Shown here: in pieces, positions 6,822 through 13,923 of the stretch | Position numbering within the stretch: the first letter of the stretch is position 1 | How the letters are laid out: each line of letters begins with the position of its first letter | Origin: an uncultured Actinomyces sp. | GTDB taxonomy: Bacteria; Actinomycetota; Actinomycetes; Actinomycetales; Actinomycetaceae | DNA: 36,018 bases | Direction of reading: 5' to 3' | NCBI GenBank assembly: GCA_938014245.1 | Contig: CALLSD010000057.1 | Location: 1-36,018 of the forward strand | The notes under the pieces: model-generated | What the model was told of the DNA's origin: nothing | What the model saw: only the letters and a program-made list of their open reading frames with translations | Databases searched by the model: none | Translations under genes and position numbers: made by a program

Positions 6822-8096
6822 ATGAATATCGATGCAACGCGCGAAGGACTGAGTCGTGCTTCGCTCGTTACTGCCCTTACATGTGCACTTGTCGGTGCGG
6901 GCGCACTGAGTACTTTTGGACCAGGCGTTCCCACGGCCTCGGCAGTGGAAGTCAACAACGTTGTCACCGGCGTAACGATGACAAATGAATCCAGTCCCAA
7001 CGGTCCCAATACGATTTGGGATGAGTTTTCAGCGGATCTTACTTTTGATACGACGGGAAAGAATGTCTCTGAAGGCGACACTCTGACAATCCAGCTTCCG
7101 CAGGAACTACGTACTCGTAATGCTGATTTTGATGTGATCGATAAGAACGGTGGCGGTGTTGCGTTGAAATGCTCCCTGCCGTTCGGTACTGGACAGACCG
7201 TAAGCTGTGTCTTCACCAGCTACGTGAATACGCATGTCAACGCTAAGGGCGATATCCACGTGCGAGCCGACATGGCCACAACCACGGCGACAAATCGCTT
7301 TAGCTTTACCATCGGCCACTCGGTGACCCTCGAAGCTGAGATCGATCATGGCAACGTGATCTCAAATCAGTACAGCTGGGTTCCTCAGCAGCCATGGAAG
7401 TACGGATGGCAACTTCATGAGGGGCATAACGAACGCTTTACTTGGGAAATCCATATTCCTGCGCAATCGATTCAAGCGCCGGTTATCTCCATTACTGATA
7501 CCTTCGACACCTCCAATGGGGGCTACAAACTTTTCAATGATGGAGTGAGGAACCAGCAGGCGCGCCTGCTCAAGTGGAATACGACTGCGGCCTATCGGAA
7601 CGATCCTTACCACCAGCATCCGAGCGAACTTGTATGGGTTGGTGATTCCATTAACGGTGGCACCTTCACGATGACCGAAACTGCTGATGGTTTTGTTGCA
7701 TCTTTCCCGAACTCGAATGATGATGCGATCTACGAGCTCAAGTACTACACCGAGCTGAAGACCCCCGAGGGCCTGAAGGTCGGCAACGTCTTCAATAACA
7801 CCGCAAACGTCAACGGTCAGACCGCGACGAAGACCGTCGCCATCGAAACCGTCGGTTGGGGAAATGTTGAGAGCCAGTTGCGCACGACCCCTCCGACGCC
7901 CTCTGTGACTACTCCGCCCACGACTGTGCCTTCTCCTTCTGAGTCAACGACTGTTCCCTCGCCGAGCGTGAGCACGACGGTTCCTCCGAAGAAGAGTCTT
8001 GCGCACACCGGTGTGAATACTGCTCCGGCGATCGGTCTGGGCGCTCTCGGCCTTGCTCTTGGTGTGGCCTTGATGCGTCGACGTCAGCAGGCGTGA
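6822..8096 (+). CDS. LAHTG-anchored Ig-fold surface adhesin, copy 4
   Basis: A 424-residue wall-anchored adhesin. The signal peptide ends at ASA/VE (residue 41). Domain 1 has C117/C129 and VFTSYVNTHVN from residue 130; the Asp of the FTDY motif seen in the other copies is Ser here. Domain 2 has WKYGWQLHEGH and TDTFDTSNGGYKLFN, then a shorter, altered loop (GVRNQQARLLKW) where the others have NAWQ-TRL-KW. LAHTG is at 393-397, followed by a membrane helix and RRR. ATG 6822 is preferred to GTG 6774 because AGAAAG sits 10 nt before it and the upstream GTG overlaps the promoter. The last third is joined to nearly the same DNA as copy 3. The altered motif and loop suggest a different ligand or binding mode; this is inference. 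Confidence 0.85.
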   Translation: MNIDATREGLSRASLVTALTCALVGAGALSTFGPGVPTASAVEVNNVVTGVTMTNESSPNGPNTIWDEFSADLTFDTTGKNVSEGDTLTIQLPQELRTRNADFDVIDKNGGGVALKCSLPFGTGQTVSCVFTSYVNTHVNAKGDIHVRADMATTTATNRFSFTIGHSVTLEAEIDHGNVISNQYSWVPQQPWKYGWQLHEGHNERFTWEIHIPAQSIQAPVISITDTFDTSNGGYKLFNDGVRNQQARLLKWNTTAAYRNDPYHQHPSELVWVGDSINGGTFTMTETADGFVASFPNSNDDAIYELKYYTELKTPEGLKVGNVFNNTANVNGQTATKTVAIETVGWGNVESQLRTTPPTPSVTTPPTTVPSPSESTTVPSPSVSTTVPPKKSLAHTGVNTAPAIGLGALGLALGVALMRRRQQA

Positions 8097-8156
8097 AAAT
8101 CTGAGCCTCTAAAATAGAGCGGAAACTGTGGCCCCCACCCAAAAGGTGGGGGCCAC
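7873..8156 (+). repeat. Near-identical 3' repeat, second copy
   Basis: The partner of the repeat at 6190-6470. It covers the stalk, LAHTG signal, stop codon and terminator of adhesin 4. The differences I see include a few silent changes in the stalk, Leu to Val and Ala to Thr codons near the sorting signal, and one extra A in the terminator loop. Confidence 0.85.
8128..8156 (+). terminator. Terminator of adhesin 4
   Basis: The same 12-bp stem as behind adhesin 3, with the loop CAAAA, 31 nt after the stop codon. It faces the TPR relic on the other strand. Confidence 0.75.
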
Positions 8157-8178
8157 ACCCGTCTATTCAAGCCTGCCT

Positions 8179-8463
8179 TTACTCTCCTGATTCGCCTTCC
8201 TCAAGCATGTCGCTCTCGATCAAATCGGCGAGCTGTCGAAGCCGGGCGCTGGCAGAATGGCGAGGCTTGGCTAGTTGACGGATATGGGCAACGAGATCGC
8301 GAAGGGCATCGGTATCGCCGATCTGGTCGTAGCATTCAGCCAAGGCGCTTAAGGGAATGTCGTAGCCCTCGACGTCATGAACCTCCTGTTGAAGCTCGTG
8401 CTTCCTTGCACCGCTGCCCGCTGTCGCTTCCGCTCGGGCCTTCGCTGCCTTCGCTATTGACAC
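8179..8463 (-). pseudogene. 3' relic of a third TPR-protein gene
   Basis: The open frame has 94 codons. From codon 22 (HELQQEV, about position 8400) to the stop it matches the C-terminal end of the TPR protein encoded at 10862-13891: HELQQEV against HEMQKEI, PLSALAECYDQIGDTDALRDLV against PLAALADCYTQLGDTDALRDLV. The acidic tail (EEGESGE) also fits the family. The first 21 codons are unlike the family. The homology therefore breaks near 8400, and the frame ends upstream just where the first palindromic repeat starts (8461). With about 930 residues missing, this is best read as the remnant of a third paralogue. Translation from the GTG at 8463 as a small protein cannot be excluded. Confidence 0.75.
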
Positions 8464-8518
8464 ATGAAGTTAGGGAAAGGCGCAGGTTATAGCCTGTGTC
8501 ATTTGCCGACTTCGTGTG
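8461..8518. repeat. 60-bp palindromic repeat, copy 1
   Basis: The arms CACATGAAGT and ACTTCGTGTG are inverted with one mismatch. The interior carries its own small palindrome CAGG-TTATAG-CCTG. This is the most diverged of the three copies. Confidence 0.7.
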
Positions 8519-8583
8519 TTGGGTAGCAAGGGCCTGCCTGTTGCCTTGGAGGCAGTGCGGCCTCGCCTTAATTCTTTAGCTCT

Positions 8584-8643
8584 CCACGCGAAGTCATGGA
8601 ATGACACAGCTTATTTCATATGTCGTTTACCAACTTCGTGTGG
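8584..8643. repeat. 60-bp palindromic repeat, copy 2
   Basis: The arms are CCACGCGAAGT and ACTTCGTGTGG. The interior GACACAGCTTATTTC...TGTC closely resembles copy 3 and contains a GACA/TGTC pair. Confidence 0.75.
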
Positions 8644-8721
8644 AGTAGAAGAGCGGATAGGGCGGATGGTCGCTCAGCGTTTTTAGGCCTGCCTCGACGC
8701 GTTGTTCCCGTCCCTTAGCCT

Positions 8722-8781
8722 CCACAGGAAGTTTTGGAATGTCACAGCTTATATCGTGTGTCTTTCGCCGACTTCGTGTGG
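8722..8781. repeat. 60-bp palindromic repeat, copy 3
   Basis: The arms are CCACAGGAAGT and ACTTCGTGTGG, with the interior TGGAATGTCACAGCTTATAT shared with copy 2. The sequence just before copies 2 and 3 is also alike (CTTTAGCTCT and CCTTAGCCT), so the repeated unit may extend a little beyond the palindrome. Confidence 0.75.
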
Positions 8782-8917
8782 TGGACGAGTGGAACAGTAA
8801 AACCGTGACGAGGCCGTGGCGGGTATGCGCGAAGAAGTACAGGCTACCCGGCCACGGCCTCGTCAAGGAGAAGAGGGCGCTATGAGATGAGGGAAGTAAA
8901 AAACGCCCCCCTCAGAC
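8782..8917. other. Region between the palindromic repeats and poxB
   Basis: No gene is supported. The stretch holds the large hairpin listed at 8807-8864 and then the purine-rich 3' flank of poxB. The longest open frames here run across the repeats and have no ribosome site or recognisable product. Confidence 0.6.
8807..8864 (-). terminator. Large hairpin, probable poxB terminator
   Basis: GACGAGGCCGTGGC (8807-8820) pairs perfectly with 8851-8864. GGGTA (8821-8825) pairs with TACCC (8845-8849), leaving one bulged G, so the stem has 19 bp around a 19-nt loop. Read on the minus strand, TTTT follows four nt after the stem, which fits an intrinsic terminator for poxB. The stem is unusually long for that role, so another RNA function is possible. 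Confidence 0.5.
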
Positions 8918-10660
8918 TTACAAGCGCGGAATGTTACGCATATTCGACGTTGCCATTGAAACGACCTCGCCAGCGCCGCGGTTCAAGACGATCTTGCTCA
9001 TCGCTGTCGCGAAACCAATCACCTGGCCCGAACGGATCTCAGGAGGAAGCGAGAGCGCATTCGGATCAGTCATGACTTCAACTAGGGCCGGGCCGTCGAA
9101 AGCGAAGGCTTCCTCGAGAGCCGCGCGCAGACGCGTTGGCTCCGTGACGCGCTCGCCGTGGAAGCCGACCGCTGAAGCGACATCAGCGTAGTTGACGTCG
9201 TGGACATCGGTGCCGTAATCGGGAAGACCGTTGACCAGCATCTCCAGCTTGACCATGCCCAGCGTCGAGTTATTGAATACGACAACCTTGATGGGCAAAT
9301 CGTGCATGCGCGCGGTGACCAATTCGCCCAAGAGCATTGCGAGGCCACCGTCACCCGAGACCGAGACAACCTGACGATTCGGGTATGCGACCTGGGCGCC
9401 GATAGCCATTGGGAGAGCATTCGCCATCGAACCGTGGAGCAAGGAGCCAATCAGGCGACGGCTCCCGAGGGGATCGATGTAACGCGCAGTCCACACGTTA
9501 CACATACCGGTGTCGGCAGTGAAGACTGCATCCTTTGCAGCAACCTCGTTGAGGATGTGTGCCGCATACTCGGGATGGATCGGCTTCATGTGCTCCGCAT
9601 TGCGCGTGTAAGCGCCGACGGGGGAGTGCATGATCTTCGAGTGTTTCTTCACCTTTGCCTTGAGGAAAGCATCCGAACGATCGCGGTTAAGCAACGGCAA
9701 GAGCGCTGCGATCAGGGGTTTGACGTCACTGTGAATGGGAAGCGAAACGTCGGTACGACGGCCCAGCTTTTCGGGGCGGTTCTCAACCTGAACGGTGAAC
9801 GTATTGGGCAAGAACTGATCGTAGGGGAAGTCGGTACCCAGCATGATCAGAACATCGGCATCGTTCATGCCTTCAGCAGCGGCACCATAACCCAGCAGGC
9901 CGGTCATACCGACATCAAAGGGGTTGTCGTACTGGATAAAATCCTTACCGCGCAAAGTATGGCCGATTGGGGCCTTCAAAACATCAGCGAGTTCGATGAC
10001 CTCATCGTGTGCGCCCTCAACACCGGCACCGGCAAAGATGGCAACCTTCTTTGCACGGTTGAGGACGTCTGCGAGCTGGCGGACATCCTCCTCATTCGGG
10101 GTGAGCACGGGACGGCGGGAGGGAACGTACTTTGGTGAAGGCGAGCTTGCCTTGAGATCAGAGACATCGCCAGGAAGACTGATGACCGAGACTCCAGAAA
10201 GCTCAACGGCATGGCGGATCGCGGCGTTGACGACGCGGGGTGCCTGTTCGGCGCTGGAGATCAGTTCGTTATAGACCGAGCACTCGTTGAAGAGGCGATC
10301 GGGGTGGGTTTCCTGGAAGTACATCTGGCCGATCTGGACGCTGGGAATGTGCGAGGCGATAGCCAAGACGGGCGCGCCCGAGCGTTGGGCGTCATAGAGA
10401 CCATTGATGAGGTGGAGGTTTCCCGGGCCGCATGAACCTGCGCAGACAGCGAGCTTGCCGGTGAGCTGAGCTTCGGCTGCTGCGGCGAAAGCAGCGGCTT
10501 CCTCATGGCGGACGTGAACCCAGTCAATCCCGCCCTTTTTGCTGCCGCCAGACTTACGGATTGCATCGACGATGGGGTTGAGTGAGTCGCCAACGATGCC
10601 ATAGACGCGGTGGACGCCGGCGTCGATGAGTTGGGCAACAAGCTGCTCTGCAACGTTCAT
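8918..10660 (-). CDS. poxB: Pyruvate oxidase / pyruvate:quinone oxidoreductase
   Basis: A 580-residue thiamine-diphosphate enzyme that oxidatively decarboxylates pyruvate to acetate and CO2 with FAD, in PoxB passing electrons to membrane quinone. The three-domain fold is visible. The N-terminal Pyr domain has RHEEAAAFAA (51-60) with the cofactor-activating Glu, then AVCAGSCGPGNLHLINGLYD (71-90), nearly identical to E. coli PoxB as I recall it. The central FAD domain includes ALRGKD-like TLRGKDFIQYDNPFDVGMTG. The C-terminal PP domain has GDGGLAMLLGE from residue 436 and the NN at 463-464 of the ThDP motif. Length and the short C-terminal extension match PoxB rather than acetolactate synthase. 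AAGGAG precedes the ATG. It appears to be monocistronic. Confidence 0.9.
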   Translation of the reverse strand: MNVAEQLVAQLIDAGVHRVYGIVGDSLNPIVDAIRKSGGSKKGGIDWVHVRHEEAAAFAAAAEAQLTGKLAVCAGSCGPGNLHLINGLYDAQRSGAPVLAIASHIPSVQIGQMYFQETHPDRLFNECSVYNELISSAEQAPRVVNAAIRHAVELSGVSVISLPGDVSDLKASSPSPKYVPSRRPVLTPNEEDVRQLADVLNRAKKVAIFAGAGVEGAHDEVIELADVLKAPIGHTLRGKDFIQYDNPFDVGMTGLLGYGAAAEGMNDADVLIMLGTDFPYDQFLPNTFTVQVENRPEKLGRRTDVSLPIHSDVKPLIAALLPLLNRDRSDAFLKAKVKKHSKIMHSPVGAYTRNAEHMKPIHPEYAAHILNEVAAKDAVFTADTGMCNVWTARYIDPLGSRRLIGSLLHGSMANALPMAIGAQVAYPNRQVVSVSGDGGLAMLLGELVTARMHDLPIKVVVFNNSTLGMVKLEMLVNGLPDYGTDVHDVNYADVASAVGFHGERVTEPTRLRAALEEAFAFDGPALVEVMTDPNALSLPPEIRSGQVIGFATAMSKIVLNRGAGEVVSMATSNMRNIPRL

Positions 10661-10693
10661 AGTCGCTCCTTGGTTAAAGTGTGCACGCCCCGC

Positions 10694-10702
10694 AAGCTAT
10701 CA
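10694..10702 (-). promoter_or_regulatory. poxB: Possible poxB promoter -10 region
   Basis: Read on the minus strand, this is an extended -10 box TG-A-TAGCTT about 33 nt upstream of the poxB start codon. It has the same form as the adhesin promoters. No -35 box is evident. Confidence 0.35.
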
Positions 10703-10810
10703 ACCATCAAGCGAATACTTACGGTTCGCGCCGAACAAAACCAGTGTAGTGCGACGAAAGTCCTAGTGATTCGTTAGCGTGAGGCAAAGAACGTTTACAG
10801 GAGTGAGGCA

Positions 10811-10837
10811 GAAAACGAAGCTGGGGGTTATCAGCTT
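10811..10837 (-). terminator. Possible terminator of the TPR/HSP90 operon
   Basis: On the minus strand, AAGCTG and CAGCTT form a stem around an 8-nt loop, followed by CGTTTTC, about 25 nt after the TPR stop codon. The stem is short, so the call is tentative. Confidence 0.45.
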
Positions 10838-10861
10838 TTCCGATTCCTTGAAGTCTTCCCC

Positions 10862-13800
10862 TTATGCCTCGCCTTGGTCGCTGAGCTGCTTCTCAATATC
10901 TCGAGCAAGAGCGCGAAGCTTGCTCCCGCTGGAGTGAGCCTTCTTCGCAGTCTCATTGAGCTCAGTGACCAGGTCACGCAGTGCATCTGTATCACCAAGT
11001 TGGGTGTAACAGTCGGCCAATGCAGCAAGGGGGAAGGGGTAGTTCTGGCTATCCTTAATCTCTTTTTGCATCTCGTGGGACTGCCTCAAAATCGGGATGG
11101 CGATCTCGGGCTCATTTCGCTTCATGTAGACCCATCCCCGGATGTACTCGATACCCGCCCGAAGGAAAATAAGCTCCTCGGAATCGATGGTTTCGCTATG
11201 AGAATCCAGCCATGAAATGCCAGCTTCTGCTGCCAGCAGTGCCTGATCCTTATCGTCATCCGAAGGGCTACCAGAGGGGACAGTCAGGTAGACATTCGCC
11301 TGCATGCGACGCAGGGCAATGACGGAAGAATGATCGTTCATACGCTCGGCAACCTTGAGCGCGTTCGTGATAGCCGTCAAGCGAAGCGAACGATCGCCCA
11401 GTTCCTCTGCTGCCTTATTCGCAATTTCGCCTGCACGAGAGGCAGTCGGGAAGCAACCGCATTCGATCAGTCCCGGAATTGCCGCTGTTGCCGTATCGAA
11501 GGCTTCCTGATCGTTGTCAATGTTCAGGTAATACTCTGCCAGCGCTGTGCGCAACAAGGCGGTCATCGTTTTGCCAAACCAAGATCCCGTGCAGGACAGA
11601 ATCGCCTGCTCAAGGATTTCGATTGCTTCCTCGCGTCTCCTCACCGCGACAAAAGCATCCGTGATGAACTTGGTTGAGGCCAGTCCAAGAGAACGCAGAG
11701 GTGTACGCGAAATGATCTCGTTCATTCGCGTTGCCTGGGAAGCTGCCTCGGCTGATTCACCGGACTTCAGACTTGCGACACAAATGATCAAGCGCGCGAT
11801 GAAAGCCGTGTAGGGGTCCTGCGTCGTCGAGCGTAGGACTTGGTCAGCTGTCTGGGCTGCGTGTCGAAAATCCTGTGCCTCAAGAGCAAGTTCGGCGCGT
11901 TCCAAAAGGATTGTGCGCTTGAACGTTTCTGGCTTGGTACCGCTGCGCACGCAAGCGGGCTTCAGGGATTCGAAGATATCAAGGCTATGCATTGCCTTCT
12001 CAATATCGCCACATTCGAGATAGTTTTCGCCGCAGGTCGAGAGGCTATCCTCGATGGTGGACAGATCGAATGCGCTGATCTTTCCGCGGTTGATCGTCGG
12101 CACCATTTGGGCAATCTGACTCGTGAAGCGATCAAGGAATTCACGTACGCTTGCGCGGAAATCGGCAGAGACTTCTTCACCTTGCCACGACAAACGACTG
12201 AACTCGCAGGAATACTTGAGGAGCTCGAGCTGCGAGCTAAACAATTCCTTGCGGCTCATCATTGTGCCGGCTCGCCCGAAAACCTTTGCAAAGAAACCGG
12301 GAATAGCTACCGGGGCATCATCGCTCATCGAGGCGATCACCGGTGCGACTCGCGCATAGATACCTTCGAAAGCGCTGTATTGTTTGCCCAATGTCATGAG
12401 CGTCTTTGCGAAGTTAGCAAAGAGCAGAGCCTCTTCAGGATTGCTGGTATCGAAGTCCAGGTCCGCGATGTTTTCGGATGAAGCTAAGGCCCAGTCGGTA
12501 AGAACATTGCTTTCAACACTGAAACCAATGACATTGCCAATCGCGATATAGCGATCAAAAGCTTCGCGCATCGAAGTCGGAGGTTTCGGAACGCTGTAAT
12601 CAACGGCCGGATAGGGGTCCGTCTCATCAATCGTTTCAGTCTTGCCGCGGGAAGAGCGCGAGGGAGGAATCGGGCGGGCCTCTTGTCCTTCAACCGTAGA
12701 AATCGGCTCCGGCATACTCTCGCGTTCGCCCACGAGTTCAAAACGCCACTCGCTATTCGCACGCTTTTCGGCCTCGTCGTCAACGGGACCAGCCTCAATA
12801 ATTTCACGAGTAAGCACAGTGCAGTAGTCATTTCCATTGCGCCTATCGAAGAGCGCGGCAACATCAAGGGCCCACCCGCTCAGTCGATCGGCGACCTCAG
12901 ACAGAGGCGTATTGGCGTCAAGTCGTGGACCCTCGCACCACTGGGAGTGCCCCGTGCACAGCGCTCCCAAGGGATCCTCTCCCTTCCCGCGCTTGGCCGC
13001 CTCGCGCGCGGTCAGTGCGGCGCCTCGAAGATAATCCATGAGCAGCGAGGCGCTCTCCGCCTGAGAAGTCAAAGCGATGCTGTCACGCAAGATATCAAGC
13101 GCGCGTTGCCACCTACCTGAGCGCACAAGAAACTCCATGTGCGTACCCAGAATATCCATTGCATTAGCAGAGCCACGATGCTGATGGTATGAGCGTACGT
13201 GTGCTTCCCAAGCGGTGTCCGGACGACCAGACATCAGGAGAGGAATCATTGCATGAGCGCGAATACTGTAAGGCTGAGCGGCACACGCACCCTCCTCGTC
13301 AAAGAGTGGCATGGCTGTGGCAACCGCGCGCTCCCAGTCCTTGCGGGCCGTGGCCTCGGCAATCTGCTTCTCAGGATCGCAGCCAGCGCAGTCACAGATC
13401 TCATCGCGAGGGGTTGCGCGCCACAAGGTCAGCGCCTCCCGGGCCTCATCAAGGTCACCCTTGCGCAGTGCGAGCATGACGCGCACCCCGTGGACGACGT
13501 GCATGGAAAAGCCCTGTTCAGAAACAAATTGCGCCAAACCGGTCGTCAGTTCCTCGAGCTGCTCGCGGGAAACAGCGGGGTTGCGTCCTGCTGCGGAGAC
13601 GGTTCCCTTGTAGAGCCAAGCGAGTTCTTCGATCTGATCGGCATCAAAATCTGCCGGATTCTTCTCGAACATGTTCAGGAGGGTTGAAAGAGGGGCCAAA
13701 GCCTTCCACTCTTCATTTCCCTGCTGATAGGACATGGTGAGTTCGAGGTAGGCATCGATCTTCAGATCGGTCTCACCTTCGAGGGCGTCTGCCCACATCG

Positions 13801-13891
13801 CTGCTTGCGCGATCTGCGCGCTTCGAGAGGGAGCCCAGGGGAGCTGTGAGGCGTACTCGAGGAGATCGCGAACTTCTTGTGCGTTTGGCAT
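10862..13891 (-). CDS. 1009-residue TPR-repeat protein, HSP90-linked (paralogue 2)
   Basis: A predicted soluble, almost wholly helical protein made of degenerate tetratricopeptide-like helix pairs. Examples are SGRWQRALDILRDSIALTSQAES (258-280) and the C-terminal YPFPLAALADCYTQLGDTDALRDLV run. No signal peptide, membrane segment, NTPase motif or catalytic domain is visible. The first 390 residues are much more conserved with the paralogue at 16819-19848 than the rest, and they hold shared cysteines: C168xxC171 in DCAGCDPE, C203, and C312/C319 in LCTGHSQWCEGPRLDANTPL. A Pro-rich linker (about 400-430) leads to KTETIDETDPYPAVDY, which begins the second half. The gene begins 32 nt after the stop of the HSP90-like gene, so the two are probably co-transcribed. 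A client-adaptor or co-chaperone role is inference. Confidence 0.75.
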   Translation of the reverse strand: MPNAQEVRDLLEYASQLPWAPSRSAQIAQAAMWADALEGETDLKIDAYLELTMSYQQGNEEWKALAPLSTLLNMFEKNPADFDADQIEELAWLYKGTVSAAGRNPAVSREQLEELTTGLAQFVSEQGFSMHVVHGVRVMLALRKGDLDEAREALTLWRATPRDEICDCAGCDPEKQIAEATARKDWERAVATAMPLFDEEGACAAQPYSIRAHAMIPLLMSGRPDTAWEAHVRSYHQHRGSANAMDILGTHMEFLVRSGRWQRALDILRDSIALTSQAESASLLMDYLRGAALTAREAAKRGKGEDPLGALCTGHSQWCEGPRLDANTPLSEVADRLSGWALDVAALFDRRNGNDYCTVLTREIIEAGPVDDEAEKRANSEWRFELVGERESMPEPISTVEGQEARPIPPSRSSRGKTETIDETDPYPAVDYSVPKPPTSMREAFDRYIAIGNVIGFSVESNVLTDWALASSENIADLDFDTSNPEEALLFANFAKTLMTLGKQYSAFEGIYARVAPVIASMSDDAPVAIPGFFAKVFGRAGTMMSRKELFSSQLELLKYSCEFSRLSWQGEEVSADFRASVREFLDRFTSQIAQMVPTINRGKISAFDLSTIEDSLSTCGENYLECGDIEKAMHSLDIFESLKPACVRSGTKPETFKRTILLERAELALEAQDFRHAAQTADQVLRSTTQDPYTAFIARLIICVASLKSGESAEAASQATRMNEIISRTPLRSLGLASTKFITDAFVAVRRREEAIEILEQAILSCTGSWFGKTMTALLRTALAEYYLNIDNDQEAFDTATAAIPGLIECGCFPTASRAGEIANKAAEELGDRSLRLTAITNALKVAERMNDHSSVIALRRMQANVYLTVPSGSPSDDDKDQALLAAEAGISWLDSHSETIDSEELIFLRAGIEYIRGWVYMKRNEPEIAIPILRQSHEMQKEIKDSQNYPFPLAALADCYTQLGDTDALRDLVTELNETAKKAHSSGSKLRALARDIEKQLSDQGEA

Positions 13892-13923
13892 GGCTGGAGG
13901 GTCCTTTGAAGAGGAGGGGTCGA

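Noticed and set aside
1..8181. Genomic island or prophage inserted at tRNA-Arg
   Set aside because: A tRNA end is present, but I found no integrase, no repeat of the tRNA 3' end and no phage genes in the window.
8461..8781. CRISPR array
   Set aside because: The repeats are 58-60 bp and only partly similar, the spacers are 65 and 78 bp and partly alike, and there are no cas genes in the window.
8627..8866. Minus-strand reading frame of 79 codons
   Set aside because: It runs through two palindromic repeats and the hairpin, has no ribosome site and resembles nothing.
9200..10138. Long plus-strand frame of 312 codons
   Set aside because: It is the antisense of poxB, whose motifs are complete.
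8918..10660. Acetolactate synthase
   Set aside because: The ThDP fold is shared, but the CAGSCGPGNLHLINGLYD and NPFDVGMTG stretches follow PoxB closely and no small subunit gene is adjacent.
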